Source: Achromobacter insolitus (GTDB taxonomy: Bacteria > Pseudomonadota > Gammaproteobacteria > Burkholderiales > Burkholderiaceae_B). Taken from it: a stretch of DNA of 64,000 nucleotides. The DNA lies in NCBI RefSeq assembly GCF_002209555.1, contig NZ_NJIF01000004.1, positions 124,001 through 188,000 on the forward strand, in the 5' to 3' direction. Below are positions 25,525 to 33,829 of this stretch, one piece after another; the stretch's first letter is position 1; each line of letters begins with the position of its first letter. A program made the translations under genes and the position numbers. The notes under the pieces are model-generated. The model had not been told where the DNA came from. It saw nothing but the letters and a program-made list of their open reading frames with translations, and made no database searches.

Positions 25525-26412
25525 TCATTTTTTCTTGCCGAAGAGACGGCGCTTGAGCATGGGAATGACCAGGGCGAACGTAACCAGCACCGCGGTGACG
25601 AGATTCAGGTCTTGCGCCTTCAGGCCGATGAAATCGCTGTTCAACGCCAGCGCGATGAAGAAGCGGTAGACGATGGCGCCAATGATGACTGCCAGGGTGG
25701 CCAGCACCAGCTTGCGCGACGGCAGGATGCTTTCGCCGACGATCACGGCCGCCAGACCGATCACAATGGTGCCGATGCCCATGGAAATGTCCGAGCCGCC
25801 CTGGGTCTGGGCGAACAGCGCGCCCGCCAGGCCGACCAGCGCATTGGACAGGGCCATGCCGCCCAGGATCATGCGGCCGGTATTGACGCCCTGCGCGCGA
25901 GCCATGCGGCCATTGGACCCGGTGGCACGCACGGCCAGACCCGTCTGCGTGGCAAAGAACCAGTCCAGCGCCAGCTTGGCCAGCAGCACGATCACGACCA
26001 GGATCAGCGGACGGGCGACATAGTCCGACAGCCATTCCGGCTGCAGGATGGTGAATACGGTGGGCTCGGTGATAAGCGGGACGTTGGGCTTGCCCATGAT
26101 GCGCAGGTTGACCGAATACAGCGCGATCATCATCAGGATACTGGCCAGCAGGTCCATGATCTTCAGCTTGACGTTCAGCCAGCCGGTGACCAGTCCGGCG
26201 AGCGCGCCGGCGAGCGTGGCAATGACCGTGGCCAGGAAGGGATCGGAGCCCGAAGCGATCAGCGTGGCACAGACCGCACCGCCCAACGGAAAGCTGCCGT
26301 CAACGGTCAGGTCCGGGAAGCGCAGCAGGCGGAATGAGATGTACACGCCCAGAGCCACCAGGCTGAAGATCAGGCCGATCTCCAACGCGCCTAACAACGA
26401 GAACAATGACAT
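25525..26412 (-). CDS. ABC transporter permease (TrpY/BMP-associated type)
   Basis: The 295-residue protein has eight to nine hydrophobic helices, such as LFSLLGALEIGLIFSLVALG and VLATLAVIIGAIVYRFFIAL, and the inner-membrane motif RFPDLTVDGSFPLGGAVCA near residue 32, characteristic of permeases paired with the TrpX-like binding protein. Conserved segments ATGSNGRMARAQGVNTGRMI and GLAGALFAQTQGGSDISMGI are present. It lies between the ATPase and the binding-protein gene, but 387 bp separates it from the latter, so it may have its own promoter or depend on read-through. Confidence 0.87.
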   Translation of the reverse strand: MSLFSLLGALEIGLIFSLVALGVYISFRLLRFPDLTVDGSFPLGGAVCATLIASGSDPFLATVIATLAGALAGLVTGWLNVKLKIMDLLASILMMIALYSVNLRIMGKPNVPLITEPTVFTILQPEWLSDYVARPLILVVIVLLAKLALDWFFATQTGLAVRATGSNGRMARAQGVNTGRMILGGMALSNALVGLAGALFAQTQGGSDISMGIGTIVIGLAAVIVGESILPSRKLVLATLAVIIGAIVYRFFIALALNSDFIGLKAQDLNLVTAVLVTFALVIPMLKRRLFGKKK

Positions 26413-26799
26413 GGGTCAAATCCAATCAGGTAAGAAACGAGCATATTAAAGAGTTGAAACGTCGGATATCTTGCGTTTCGGGGTCAGTTTTACCCCAGCT
26501 TTCGCAAGAAACGTTTCCCGGTTCGCGATTTTCTCTCGTTTCCTGCCAAAGCGTTCCCGTGCCGGGCGGCGAGGCCGCCAGCAGGAGTCTGCAGGACCAT
26601 TCAGGGAGCAAAAACGCCGGGCGGGCTCAGCGCCGGAAGGCGGGCCGCCTGGCCATTCAAGACCAGCACAATGCGCCGGGCCGCGAGCATCTCGTGAATG
26701 CTGCCGCCCTGAAGACCATGGGGTAAGGCAAGACACCGAAAAGATAAAACTAGCCCCGCTCACGCCGGGTAGGCATGGCGGGGCGGGAACGGCTGACGT
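26413..26799. other. 387-bp gap inside the ABC importer cluster
   Basis: No convincing gene is seen here. Next to the binding-protein stop is a terminator-like hairpin (26754-26783). The middle (about 26560-26700) is GC-rich with short open frames on the minus strand, one beginning MLAARRIVLVLNGQAARLPA, which do not look conserved. The part near the permease start is AT-richer and could carry its promoter. The region would let the binding protein be made in excess of the membrane components. Confidence 0.4.
26744..26783 (-). terminator. candidate terminator/attenuator after the binding-protein gene
   Basis: On the minus strand CCCCGC (26783-26778) and GCGGGG (26759-26754) can pair around an 18-nt loop with further internal pairing, followed by CTAGTTTTATCTTTTC. 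It lies about 15 bp beyond the binding-protein stop. The stem is short, so partial read-through into the permease and ATPase genes is plausible. Confidence 0.5.
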
Positions 26800-27771
26800 T
26801 TACTTCACGACCACCGCGGCCGACTTGATGATCGCGTCGGACAGCGTGACGCCCTGCTTGGCGGCGGCGCCCGGATTCACGTAGAGCTCAAGCTTGGAAA
26901 TCGTTTCCGAGGGGATGGCGCCGGGCTTCTCGCCCTTGAGGATGCGCACCACCACCTTGCCCGTCTGCACGCCCAGGTCGCGGTAGTTGATGCCCAGGGC
27001 GGCGATGCCGCCGCGCTTGACGCTGTCGGTGTCGGATGCGATCAGCGGGATCTTGGCGTCGTTGCCGACCTTGACCAGCGACTCGTAGGCCGACACGACG
27101 TTGTTGTCCGTGTTGGTGTAGATGACGTCGACCTTGCCGATCAGGCTGCGCGCGGCGGAAGCCACGTCCACCGAGCGCGGCGCGGCCGCTTCGACCAGGC
27201 TCATGCCCGACTTGGGCAGGATTTCCTGCAGTTTCTTCACCACCACGACCGAGTTGGCTTCGCCCGGGTTGTAGACGATGCCCACGCGCTTGGCGTTGGG
27301 GACGATTTTCTTGATCAGTTCGACCTGCTTGTCCAGGGCCAGCAGATCCGACACACCGGTCACGTTGGTGCCCGAGGCGTCCATGCTGGCGACCAATTGA
27401 GCGGCGACCGGATCGGTCACGGCGGAATACACCACCGGCACGTCCTTGGTGGCCGCGACGACGGCCTGGGCCGACGGCGTAGCGATCGCAACGATGGCGT
27501 CCGGCTTGTCGCCGACGAACTTGCGGGCGATCTGGGCGGCCGTGCCATTGTTGCCTTGGGCGCTCTGGTATTGCCACTTCAGGTTCTTGCCCGGCTCGTA
27601 GCCGGCCTGCTTGAGGGCGTCCTGCACCCCGTCACGCACGGCGTCCAGCGCCGGATGCTCGACGATGGCGGTGACCGCCACCGACTTCTGCTGCGCGGCC
27701 ACTGGCGCGGCGATAGCCATCGCCAGCGCCATGGCGCCAACCGTCAGAAAATGTTTTTTTCCGATCAGCAT
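26800..27771 (-). CDS. ABC transporter substrate-binding protein (TrpX-like)
   Basis: The 323-residue precursor starts at the ATG at 27771 (AAGGAG upstream) with signal peptide MLIGKKHFLTVGAMALAMAI ending in APVAAQ. The mature protein begins QKSVAVTAIVEHPALDAVRD, the usual start of the TrpX/BMP-like family (ABC.X4 type). Other family segments are IAIATPSAQAVVAATKDVPV near 90, GVSDLLALDKQVELIKKIVP near 140 and GILYNPGE-like VGIVYNPGEANSVV near 165. The solute is unknown; some relatives bind tryptophan or other aromatic amino acids. An earlier start at 27804 would put charged residues ahead of the signal peptide. Confidence 0.88.
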   Translation of the reverse strand: MLIGKKHFLTVGAMALAMAIAAPVAAQQKSVAVTAIVEHPALDAVRDGVQDALKQAGYEPGKNLKWQYQSAQGNNGTAAQIARKFVGDKPDAIVAIATPSAQAVVAATKDVPVVYSAVTDPVAAQLVASMDASGTNVTGVSDLLALDKQVELIKKIVPNAKRVGIVYNPGEANSVVVVKKLQEILPKSGMSLVEAAAPRSVDVASAARSLIGKVDVIYTNTDNNVVSAYESLVKVGNDAKIPLIASDTDSVKRGGIAALGINYRDLGVQTGKVVVRILKGEKPGAIPSETISKLELYVNPGAAAKQGVTLSDAIIKSAAVVVK

Positions 27772-27905
27772 AGGTAAGCTCCTTGAACCCTTGTATTTGC
27801 TCATTATTACGGCGCCGCCGGCGGCTCCCCGCCGGCCGGGCCAGCCGTAAAGCCGTATAGTCTAACTTGCCGCCACCCCAAAACGTTTGGGGGGAATCCC
27901 TGAAA

Positions 27906-27932
27906 TGGTGCATGCCGCAACAGCATGCACCA
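27906..27932 (+). promoter_or_regulatory. 10-bp inverted repeat in the aldo/keto reductase leader
   Basis: TGGTGCATGC (27906-27915) and GCATGCACCA (27923-27932) form a perfect 10-bp inverted repeat around 7 bp, ending 26 bp before the aldo/keto reductase ATG. It could be a dimeric repressor site in the region shared with the divergent binding-protein gene, or a stable mRNA hairpin controlling translation. No regulator gene adjoins. Confidence 0.45.
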
Positions 27933-27958
27933 CGACCGCAACATCCAGAGGCCTCACC

Positions 27959-28915
27959 ATGATCAAACGCGCATTGGGCCGTTCCGGCCTGCAGATTCCT
28001 CCCCTCACCTTCGGCGGCAACGTCTTCGGCTGGACCGTCGACGAAGCCGGCACCTATTCGCTGCTGGACGCGCTGGTGGATGCCGGACTGAACTTCATCG
28101 ACACCGCCGACGTGTATTCCCGCTGGGTCCCGGGCAACCAGGGCGGCGAATCCGAAACCCTGATCGGCAAATGGCTCAAGCGTTCCGGCAAGCGCGACCA
28201 GGTGCTGATCGCCACCAAAGTCGGCATGGAAATGGGACCGGAAGCCAAGGGCCTGGCGCCCGCCTACATCCGGCGCTCGCTGGAAGCCTCGCTGGCCCGG
28301 CTGCAGACGGACCATATCGACCTGTACCAATCGCACCAGGACGATCCGGACACGCCCCTGACCGACACCCTGGCCGAATACGCCAAGCACATCGAGTCAG
28401 GCAAGGTGCGCGCCATCGGGGCGTCCAACTACACAGCGGTACGGCTGTCCGAGGCCTTGATCGCCAGCGAACGGCACAGCCTGCCACGCTACGAGAGCAT
28501 CCAGCCCGAATACAACCTGTACCGCCGCGAACCTTTCGGAGCCGGCCTGCAAAGCCTGGTGAAAACGCAGCAGATGGGCACGATCAATTATTACGCGCTG
28601 GCCAGTGGCTTCCTCAGCGGCAAATACCGCAGTCCGGCCGACGTCGGCAAGAGCCCGCGCGGCCGGAAAATCGTTGAGACCTATCTCAATGATCGCGGCT
28701 ACCGCATCCTGAAAGCGCTGGACGAAGTCGCCGAGGATGCGGGCTGCACGCCCGCGCAGGCCGCGCTGGCCTGGCAGATCGCGCAACCCGGCATCACGTC
28801 GCCCATCGTCAGCGCGACGTCGCTGGAACAGCTGGACGAACTGGTCAAGGCGGCCAGCCTGACGCTGACCCACGATCAACTGGCCAAGCTCAGCCTGGCC
28901 AGCGAATGGCGCTGA
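27959..28915 (+). CDS. aldo/keto reductase family oxidoreductase
   Basis: The 318-residue product is an NADPH-dependent aldo/keto reductase of the YajO/Tas-like group. It begins MIKRALGRSGLQIPPLTFGG, then shows the catalytic tetrad context: Asp and Tyr in FIDTADVYSRWVPGNQGGES (about 44-63), Lys in VLIATKVGMEM near 84 and His in LYQSHQDDPDTPL near 122. The cofactor end SPIVSATSLEQLDELVKAAS is near 280. An ATG at 27959 fits the family start; a longer frame from 27887 would include the leader hairpin. The substrate cannot be named. It converges on the Bug gene at 28958 across 42 bp of GC-rich sequence. Confidence 0.88.
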   Translation: MIKRALGRSGLQIPPLTFGGNVFGWTVDEAGTYSLLDALVDAGLNFIDTADVYSRWVPGNQGGESETLIGKWLKRSGKRDQVLIATKVGMEMGPEAKGLAPAYIRRSLEASLARLQTDHIDLYQSHQDDPDTPLTDTLAEYAKHIESGKVRAIGASNYTAVRLSEALIASERHSLPRYESIQPEYNLYRREPFGAGLQSLVKTQQMGTINYYALASGFLSGKYRSPADVGKSPRGRKIVETYLNDRGYRILKALDEVAEDAGCTPAQAALAWQIAQPGITSPIVSATSLEQLDELVKAASLTLTHDQLAKLSLASEWR

Positions 28916-28957
28916 CGGGCGGCGCGCGCCACCCGGCGCGCGCCCGGCTCTCGGCGA

Positions 28958-29929
28958 TCAATCCAGCTTGACGCCCGAGTCCTTCACCACTTTGGCCCAG
29001 CGGTCGACTTCGCTGTCGACGAATTTGCCGAACTCGGCGCCCGTCAATGTCGGTACGGCCGAACCGTTGCCGGTCCAGGTTTCCTTGATTTTCGGCGCGT
29101 TCAAGGCCTTGGTGATCTCGGCGCTCATCTTGTCCACGGCCTCTTTCGGCGTGCCGGCGGGCGCCCAGATCGCGTACCAGGTCGACACCACGTAGTTCGG
29201 CACGCCCGCCTCCGCGGCGGTGGGAACGTCCGGCAGCGACGGCGAACGTTCCGGGGCGGCCACGGCCAGCGGCTTGATCGAGCCCGCGCGGATGTGGCCG
29301 GCCGAAGAGCCCAGGCCGTCGAACGCCAGGTCCACCTGCCCGCCGATCAGGGCCGATAGCATGGGCCCCGCGCCCTGGTAGGGCACATCCACCAACTTGA
29401 TCCCGGTCTGCATGGCGAAAAGCTCGCCGGCCAGATGGTGCGTGCTGCCCTTGCCCGCCGTGCCGAAGTTGATCTCCCCGGGGCGTTTCTTGGCGTAGTC
29501 GATCAGTTCCTGCACGGTCTTGACCGGAAGCTTGGCCGAATTGATGACGATGACCTGCGGCGGCTGCGCCACCAGCGCGACCGGCACGAAGTCTTTCTGG
29601 ATGTCGTAGTTCAGGTTTTTGTACAGCGAAGGGGCGAGCGCGTGGTGAGCACCGCCCATGAAAAAGGTGTAGCCATCGGGCCTGGCCTTGGCCGCGACGC
29701 CTGCGCCCACGGTTCCGCCCGCCCCGCCCTTGTTGTCGATGACCACGGTCTGGCCCAGTTGCGTGGTCAGTTGCTGGGCCAATGGACGGGCGAATGTGTC
29801 GGTGCCGCCGCCCGCGGGGAACGGGACGATCAGCGTGATTGGACGTTCAGGCCATTGCGCCGAGGCGGCGCCGCCGAAGCCCAGGGCGGCCACGGCGAAC
29901 GCGGCCGCGGCAGTGGTGCGATATTTCAT
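28958..29929 (-). CDS. Bug-type tripartite tricarboxylate transporter binding protein (malonate cluster)
   Basis: The 323-residue precursor has a signal peptide (MKYRTTAAAAFAVAALGFGG, cleavage near ASA-Q) and the Bug-family start QWPERPITLIVPFPAGGGTD, followed by ARPLAQQLTTQLGQTVVIDN and GGAGGTVGAGVAAKARPDGY, the two loops that hold a carboxylate through water molecules. No TctA/TctB membrane genes lie nearby, so it is an orphan receptor of the kind expanded in Bordetella. It follows matB by 196 bp on the same strand, so malonate or a related dicarboxylate is a reasonable ligand guess, but the sequence does not prove it. Confidence 0.9.
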   Translation of the reverse strand: MKYRTTAAAAFAVAALGFGGAASAQWPERPITLIVPFPAGGGTDTFARPLAQQLTTQLGQTVVIDNKGGAGGTVGAGVAAKARPDGYTFFMGGAHHALAPSLYKNLNYDIQKDFVPVALVAQPPQVIVINSAKLPVKTVQELIDYAKKRPGEINFGTAGKGSTHHLAGELFAMQTGIKLVDVPYQGAGPMLSALIGGQVDLAFDGLGSSAGHIRAGSIKPLAVAAPERSPSLPDVPTAAEAGVPNYVVSTWYAIWAPAGTPKEAVDKMSAEITKALNAPKIKETWTGNGSAVPTLTGAEFGKFVDSEVDRWAKVVKDSGVKLD

Positions 29930-30125
29930 ATTGTCTCCTCTTGCTGCAGCATGGGGACGGCGCGGTTCTATTGCGTCTCGTCTCTTGAATTTCTTATTGA
30001 ATGAAGCTGCTCGGACTTGGGTGGAACTGTCTGGGAATGGGCTCCTGAAAAATAGGGTTGCACGCTGGCCGGCGCGTCGCGGGAACGCCGCCCCGGCAAG
30101 GGAAGCGGCGGCCGCCAGCGCGGGC

Positions 30126-31667
30126 TCAAAGCGCCTCGTAGGTATCGCGCAGCACGTTCTTCTGCACCTTGCCCATCGTGTTGCGGGGTAACTCAGCGAT
30201 GATGTGCACGCGCTTGGGCACCTTGAAATTGGCGATGCGCGATTTCAGTTCAGCCTGCATGGCCGCCGCGTCCAGCGACGCGCCGTCCTTGGGCACCACC
30301 ACGGCCACCACGGCCTCGCCGAAGTCGGCATGCGGCACGCCGATGACCGCCGATTCGGCCACGCCGGGCATATCGTCGATCAGCGTCTCGATTTCCTTGG
30401 GGTACACGTTGAACCCGCCGGAAATGATCAAGTCCTTGCTGCGGCCCACGATGGACAGGTAGTCGGCCGGCACGTCGCGCCCGGCGGATTCTCCGCCCCA
30501 GCGGCCCACGTCGCCCGTCTTGAACCAGCCGTCCGCCGTGAACTCTTCGCGGGTCTTTTCCGGCATGCGCCAATAGCCCGAGAACACGTTCGGTCCGCGC
30601 ACCTGAACGTTGCCGATCTCGCCCGGCGCGAGCGCGATGCCGGCATCGTCCACCACCCGCACCTGCACGCCTGGCAAGGCCCGCCCCACCGTGCCTGCAA
30701 GGCGCTCGCCCAGCTTGGCGTCATAGGGGTTGGACGTCAGCATGACCGTCTCGCTCATGCCGTAGCGTTCAAGAATGGCATGGCCGCTGCGGCTCTGAAA
30801 ATCCGAGAAGGTCTCGGCCAGCAACGGCGCGGAGCCAGAAATGAACAGACGCATATTGGCGCATACGCTGCGGTCGAAACGCGGGTCCGCCAACAGGCGC
30901 ACGTAGTAGGTCGGCACGCCCATCATCACCGTGCTGCGCGGCAGATAGCGCAATGCCTGGTCGACATCCAGCTTCGGCAGCCAGATCATCCTGGCCCCAG
31001 CCAGCAAAGCGCCGTGCGAGGCCACGAACAAACCATGCACGTGGAAGATCGGCAGCATGTGCAACAGCACGTCATCCGAACGCCAACCCCAGTATTCGTG
31101 CAGCACGCGGGCATTGGCGGCAAGATTGCCATGCGAGAGCATTGCCCCCTTGCTGCGCCCGGTGGTGCCGGAGGTGTACAGGATGGCCGCAAGGTCGTCG
31201 GGCTGGCGCGCCACGGTCTTGAAGGTCTGCGGCTGGCCGCCAGCGGCATCAAGCAGCGTGCCGCTGCGGTCCTCGTCCAGCGTGTATACGTGCGCGGTCC
31301 CGGCCGCGTCGGCGGCGCGCTTCACCCAGTCCAGGTTCTTGCTGGCGCAGACCACCACGGCCGGTTCGGCGTTGCCCAGGAAGTACTCTATTTCCGCTTC
31401 GCGGTAGGCGGTATTCAACGGCAGGTACACCAGGCCGGCGCGCAGCGTGGCCAGGTACAGCAACAAGGCTTCCGGGGATTTCTCGACCTGCACCGCCACG
31501 CGCGACCCCGCCGGCAGGTCCAGTGAGGTCAGCAGATTGGCCAGGCACGCGGTGGCGCGATCGATGTCGTCCCAGGTGTATTGCAGGTCGGGCGTTTCCA
31601 GCGCGACTTTGCTGCGGTCTTTGGGAAAGCCGCCTTGCAGGACAGCATATAGATTTGCGTTGCTCAC
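30126..31667 (-). CDS. matB: malonyl-CoA synthetase
   Basis: The 513-residue adenylate-forming enzyme activates malonate (or methylmalonate) to its CoA thioester. It starts MSNANLYAVLQGGFPKDRSK, typical of MatB. It has the P-loop YTSGTTGRSKGAMLSHGNL near 165-185, the adenylation motif ILERYGMSETVMLTSNPYD near 295, GWFKTGDVGRW near 385 and the C-terminal catalytic lysine region PRNTMGKVQKNVLRD near 495. Downstream of malonyl-CoA decarboxylase and an enoyl-CoA hydratase under a GntR regulator, it forms the standard malonate-to-acetyl-CoA route. The gap to the hydratase is 5 bp. Confidence 0.88.
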   Translation of the reverse strand: MSNANLYAVLQGGFPKDRSKVALETPDLQYTWDDIDRATACLANLLTSLDLPAGSRVAVQVEKSPEALLLYLATLRAGLVYLPLNTAYREAEIEYFLGNAEPAVVVCASKNLDWVKRAADAAGTAHVYTLDEDRSGTLLDAAGGQPQTFKTVARQPDDLAAILYTSGTTGRSKGAMLSHGNLAANARVLHEYWGWRSDDVLLHMLPIFHVHGLFVASHGALLAGARMIWLPKLDVDQALRYLPRSTVMMGVPTYYVRLLADPRFDRSVCANMRLFISGSAPLLAETFSDFQSRSGHAILERYGMSETVMLTSNPYDAKLGERLAGTVGRALPGVQVRVVDDAGIALAPGEIGNVQVRGPNVFSGYWRMPEKTREEFTADGWFKTGDVGRWGGESAGRDVPADYLSIVGRSKDLIISGGFNVYPKEIETLIDDMPGVAESAVIGVPHADFGEAVVAVVVPKDGASLDAAAMQAELKSRIANFKVPKRVHIIAELPRNTMGKVQKNVLRDTYEAL

Positions 31668-31672
31668 CTTGT

Positions 31673-32464
31673 CTAGTCTCCGGAAAAGGAAGGGTCCACG
31701 CCGGCCAGGAAAGCGCGCACGCCCTCCTTGTGGTCCCGGCTGTCGGCGTACGAGAAATAATCCTGGTATTCGTCTTCGGTCAGGGCGCCCCCCGCGGCGA
31801 GCCTGCGCGACAAGCGCTTGTTGATGCGGGCCGCCAGCGGCGCGCCCGCCGCGATGCGCTCGGCGCTGCGCCGGGCGGCAATGGCTACCTGATCGTCGGG
31901 GACGACGCGGGTCAGCAGGCCCAGTTCGCGGGCTTCCGCCGCGCCGAACACACGGCCTTCGAGCAATATGGCAAGCGTGGCGGCGCGCCCGACCAGGGCC
32001 AGCAGTCCGCTCATCTCGTCGGGTGCCATGGGAAAGCCCAGGCGATTGATCGGCACGCCAAAGCGCGCGGACTCACCGGCGATCCGCAGATCGCACTGGC
32101 TGGCGATCTCCAGGCCGCCGCCCACGCAGACGCCCTCGATCTGCGCCACGACAGGATGCGGGCACATGGCCACTGCCCGCAAGGCGGGCGCCAGCACTTC
32201 CCGGTGGTAATGCTGCACCCCCGCAGCGTCGGCGCGTTGCGCGGGAAATTCGCGGATGTCAGCGCCGGCGGCGAAATTGCCGCCCTCGCCCCGCACGATC
32301 ACGCAACGCAAGGCGCCGTCCCGCGCAATGGCGTCGAACACGTCCCGCAGTTCACGCCACATGCCCACCGTGATCGCATTCAGGCGGCCGGGGTGCGATA
32401 GCGTCACCCATGCCAGATCGCCCTCACGCTCCAGCAGCACGCGGCCGGCCACGTTGTCCGTCAT
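31673..32464 (-). CDS. enoyl-CoA hydratase/isomerase family protein (malonate cluster)
   Basis: The 263-residue crotonase-fold protein has the CoA-binding loop GEGGNFAAGADIREFPAQRA (about 60-79, oxyanion hole) and EGVCVGGGLEIASQCDLRIA (about 100-119), then INRLGFPMAPDEMSGLLALV, where the hydratase glutamate would be expected. The second catalytic Glu of hydratases is not obvious there, so its reaction could be another crotonase activity. It lies between malonyl-CoA decarboxylase (48 bp) and matB (5 bp). A crotonase is not needed for malonate use itself, so its role in this operon is unexplained. Confidence 0.85.
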   Translation of the reverse strand: MTDNVAGRVLLEREGDLAWVTLSHPGRLNAITVGMWRELRDVFDAIARDGALRCVIVRGEGGNFAAGADIREFPAQRADAAGVQHYHREVLAPALRAVAMCPHPVVAQIEGVCVGGGLEIASQCDLRIAGESARFGVPINRLGFPMAPDEMSGLLALVGRAATLAILLEGRVFGAAEARELGLLTRVVPDDQVAIAARRSAERIAAGAPLAARINKRLSRRLAAGGALTEDEYQDYFSYADSRDHKEGVRAFLAGVDPSFSGD

Positions 32465-32512
32465 GTCTCCTGTCCTCTTTTTTATTTAGTTGTTGCGGTG
32501 CCGATGAAGCAC

Positions 32513-33829
32513 TTATGCGACGCGCCCCACGCCACGGCTGACCTGGGGTTTGCCCTCACCCAGCCGAGCGAGGTTGTCGTCCAGCTCGTCGAGGTCGTAG
32601 AGGTAGTTCACCATCATGCCGCAGGACTGTTTGAGCCCCTTGGACGAGGTATCGGCCGCCCAGTTGAGACGCTCGATGCGCGCGCCGTTACCCAGGTGAA
32701 AGCGCGCCACGGGATCCACCGGCATGCCGTTCTTCATGGACTGCAGATAGTTGGCCGTCAGGCGCAGGCCCGCGCGCTTGACCACATCCGAAACCTTGCC
32801 CTGAGCGGCCTTGGACAGGCGTGCTGCCCAACGATGGCCGTCGGGCACGCCCTCGCGCTTGCGCGACTTGGCGCGCACCTTGTCCTCGCGCACGATGGCT
32901 TCCACCGCCTCGGCGTCCAGCTTGCCCAGCCAATCGGCAAACCCCGGAATGGGCGACAGCGTGGCAAAGGACTTCAGCTTGGGCAGTTCTTGCAGCAGCT
33001 GCTCGACCACGCGCTTGAGCAGGAAGTTGCCGAAGCTGATGCCCTTCAGGCCGGGCTGCGTGTTGGAAATGGAATAGAAGATGGCCCAGCGCGCCTTGTC
33101 CAGATCCTGCGGCGGCAGCGTGCTGTCCAACAGCACCTGCACGTTATCGGCCATCTGGCTGGCGAAGGCCACCTCCACGAAGATCAGCGGCACGCCCGGC
33201 ATCTGCGGATGGAAATAGGCATAGCAGCGGCGGTCCGGCGAAACGCGGCGGCGCAGGTCGTCCCAGGACGTGATTTCGTGGACGGCTTCGTACAGAATCA
33301 GCTTTTCCAGCAGCGACGCGGGCGAATCCCAGGTCAGGGGCCGCAGTTCCAGCAGGCCCACGTCAAACCAGGCGGACAGCAGGCCTTCGAGGTCCTTGTC
33401 CAGCGCCTGGATGCCCGCGACCTGCTTGCGCCAACGCAGCATGTCAGCGCGCAATTCGACCAGGAACCGCAGGCCCTGCGGTTGCGCGTTGAAGCGCTTG
33501 AACAGGCGCGCGCCCTCGCCGCCGTCGCCCGCGTAGCCGCCGCGCGCCTGCGCGAGCGCCGTCAGCATCAGCCGGCGATCCTTGCCGTCCGCGGCGCTGT
33601 ATTGCTCGCACCAGCGGCGCGCCAGTTTGTTGGCGGCCACGTCGGTCAGGCGCGCCTCGAACAGGCGCCGGACTTCGGATTCGCTGGGCAATCGGCCGCG
33701 TTCCCACAGCTTGCCCAGGCGGGACATGAGGCTGGCGCTTTCGGCCGCGGCCACCGCGTCGACGGCATCGGCCTCGGGCTCAGGCGTGCGTGCGCCGCGC
33801 GCGGGTGCGAGATTGGCGGGTGCGGACAT
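32513..33829 (-). CDS. matA: malonyl-CoA decarboxylase
   Basis: The 438-residue protein matches the malonyl-CoA decarboxylase family, which converts malonyl-CoA to acetyl-CoA and CO2. It has an N-terminal helical domain (about 30-170) and a GNAT-like catalytic domain: ITSWDDLRRRVSPDRRCYAY near 190, PGVPLIFVEVAFASQMADNV near 210, FYSISNTQPGLKGISFGNFL near 255 and LSPIPGFADWL near 295, with the conserved Ser/His region. GAGGAG lies 7 nt upstream of the ATG at 33829, supporting that start even though it overlaps the regulator gene by 50 bp. The first 30 residues are Ala/Pro-rich and probably disordered. Confidence 0.9.
   Translation of the reverse strand: MSAPANLAPARGARTPEPEADAVDAVAAAESASLMSRLGKLWERGRLPSESEVRRLFEARLTDVAANKLARRWCEQYSAADGKDRRLMLTALAQARGGYAGDGGEGARLFKRFNAQPQGLRFLVELRADMLRWRKQVAGIQALDKDLEGLLSAWFDVGLLELRPLTWDSPASLLEKLILYEAVHEITSWDDLRRRVSPDRRCYAYFHPQMPGVPLIFVEVAFASQMADNVQVLLDSTLPPQDLDKARWAIFYSISNTQPGLKGISFGNFLLKRVVEQLLQELPKLKSFATLSPIPGFADWLGKLDAEAVEAIVREDKVRAKSRKREGVPDGHRWAARLSKAAQGKVSDVVKRAGLRLTANYLQSMKNGMPVDPVARFHLGNGARIERLNWAADTSSKGLKQSCGMMVNYLYDLDELDDNLARLGEGKPQVSRGVGRVA

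Noticed and set aside
26446..26763. Minus-strand frame of about 105 codons in the ABC-importer gap
   Set aside because: Overlaps the terminator and shows no domain, start signal or conservation sign; treated as non-coding.
28916..28957. GC-rich inverted sequence between the aldo/keto reductase and the first Bug gene as a bidirectional terminator
   Set aside because: GGCGCGCGCC/GGCGCGCGCC-type pairing is visible but no T-tract follows on either strand, so it may be only composition.
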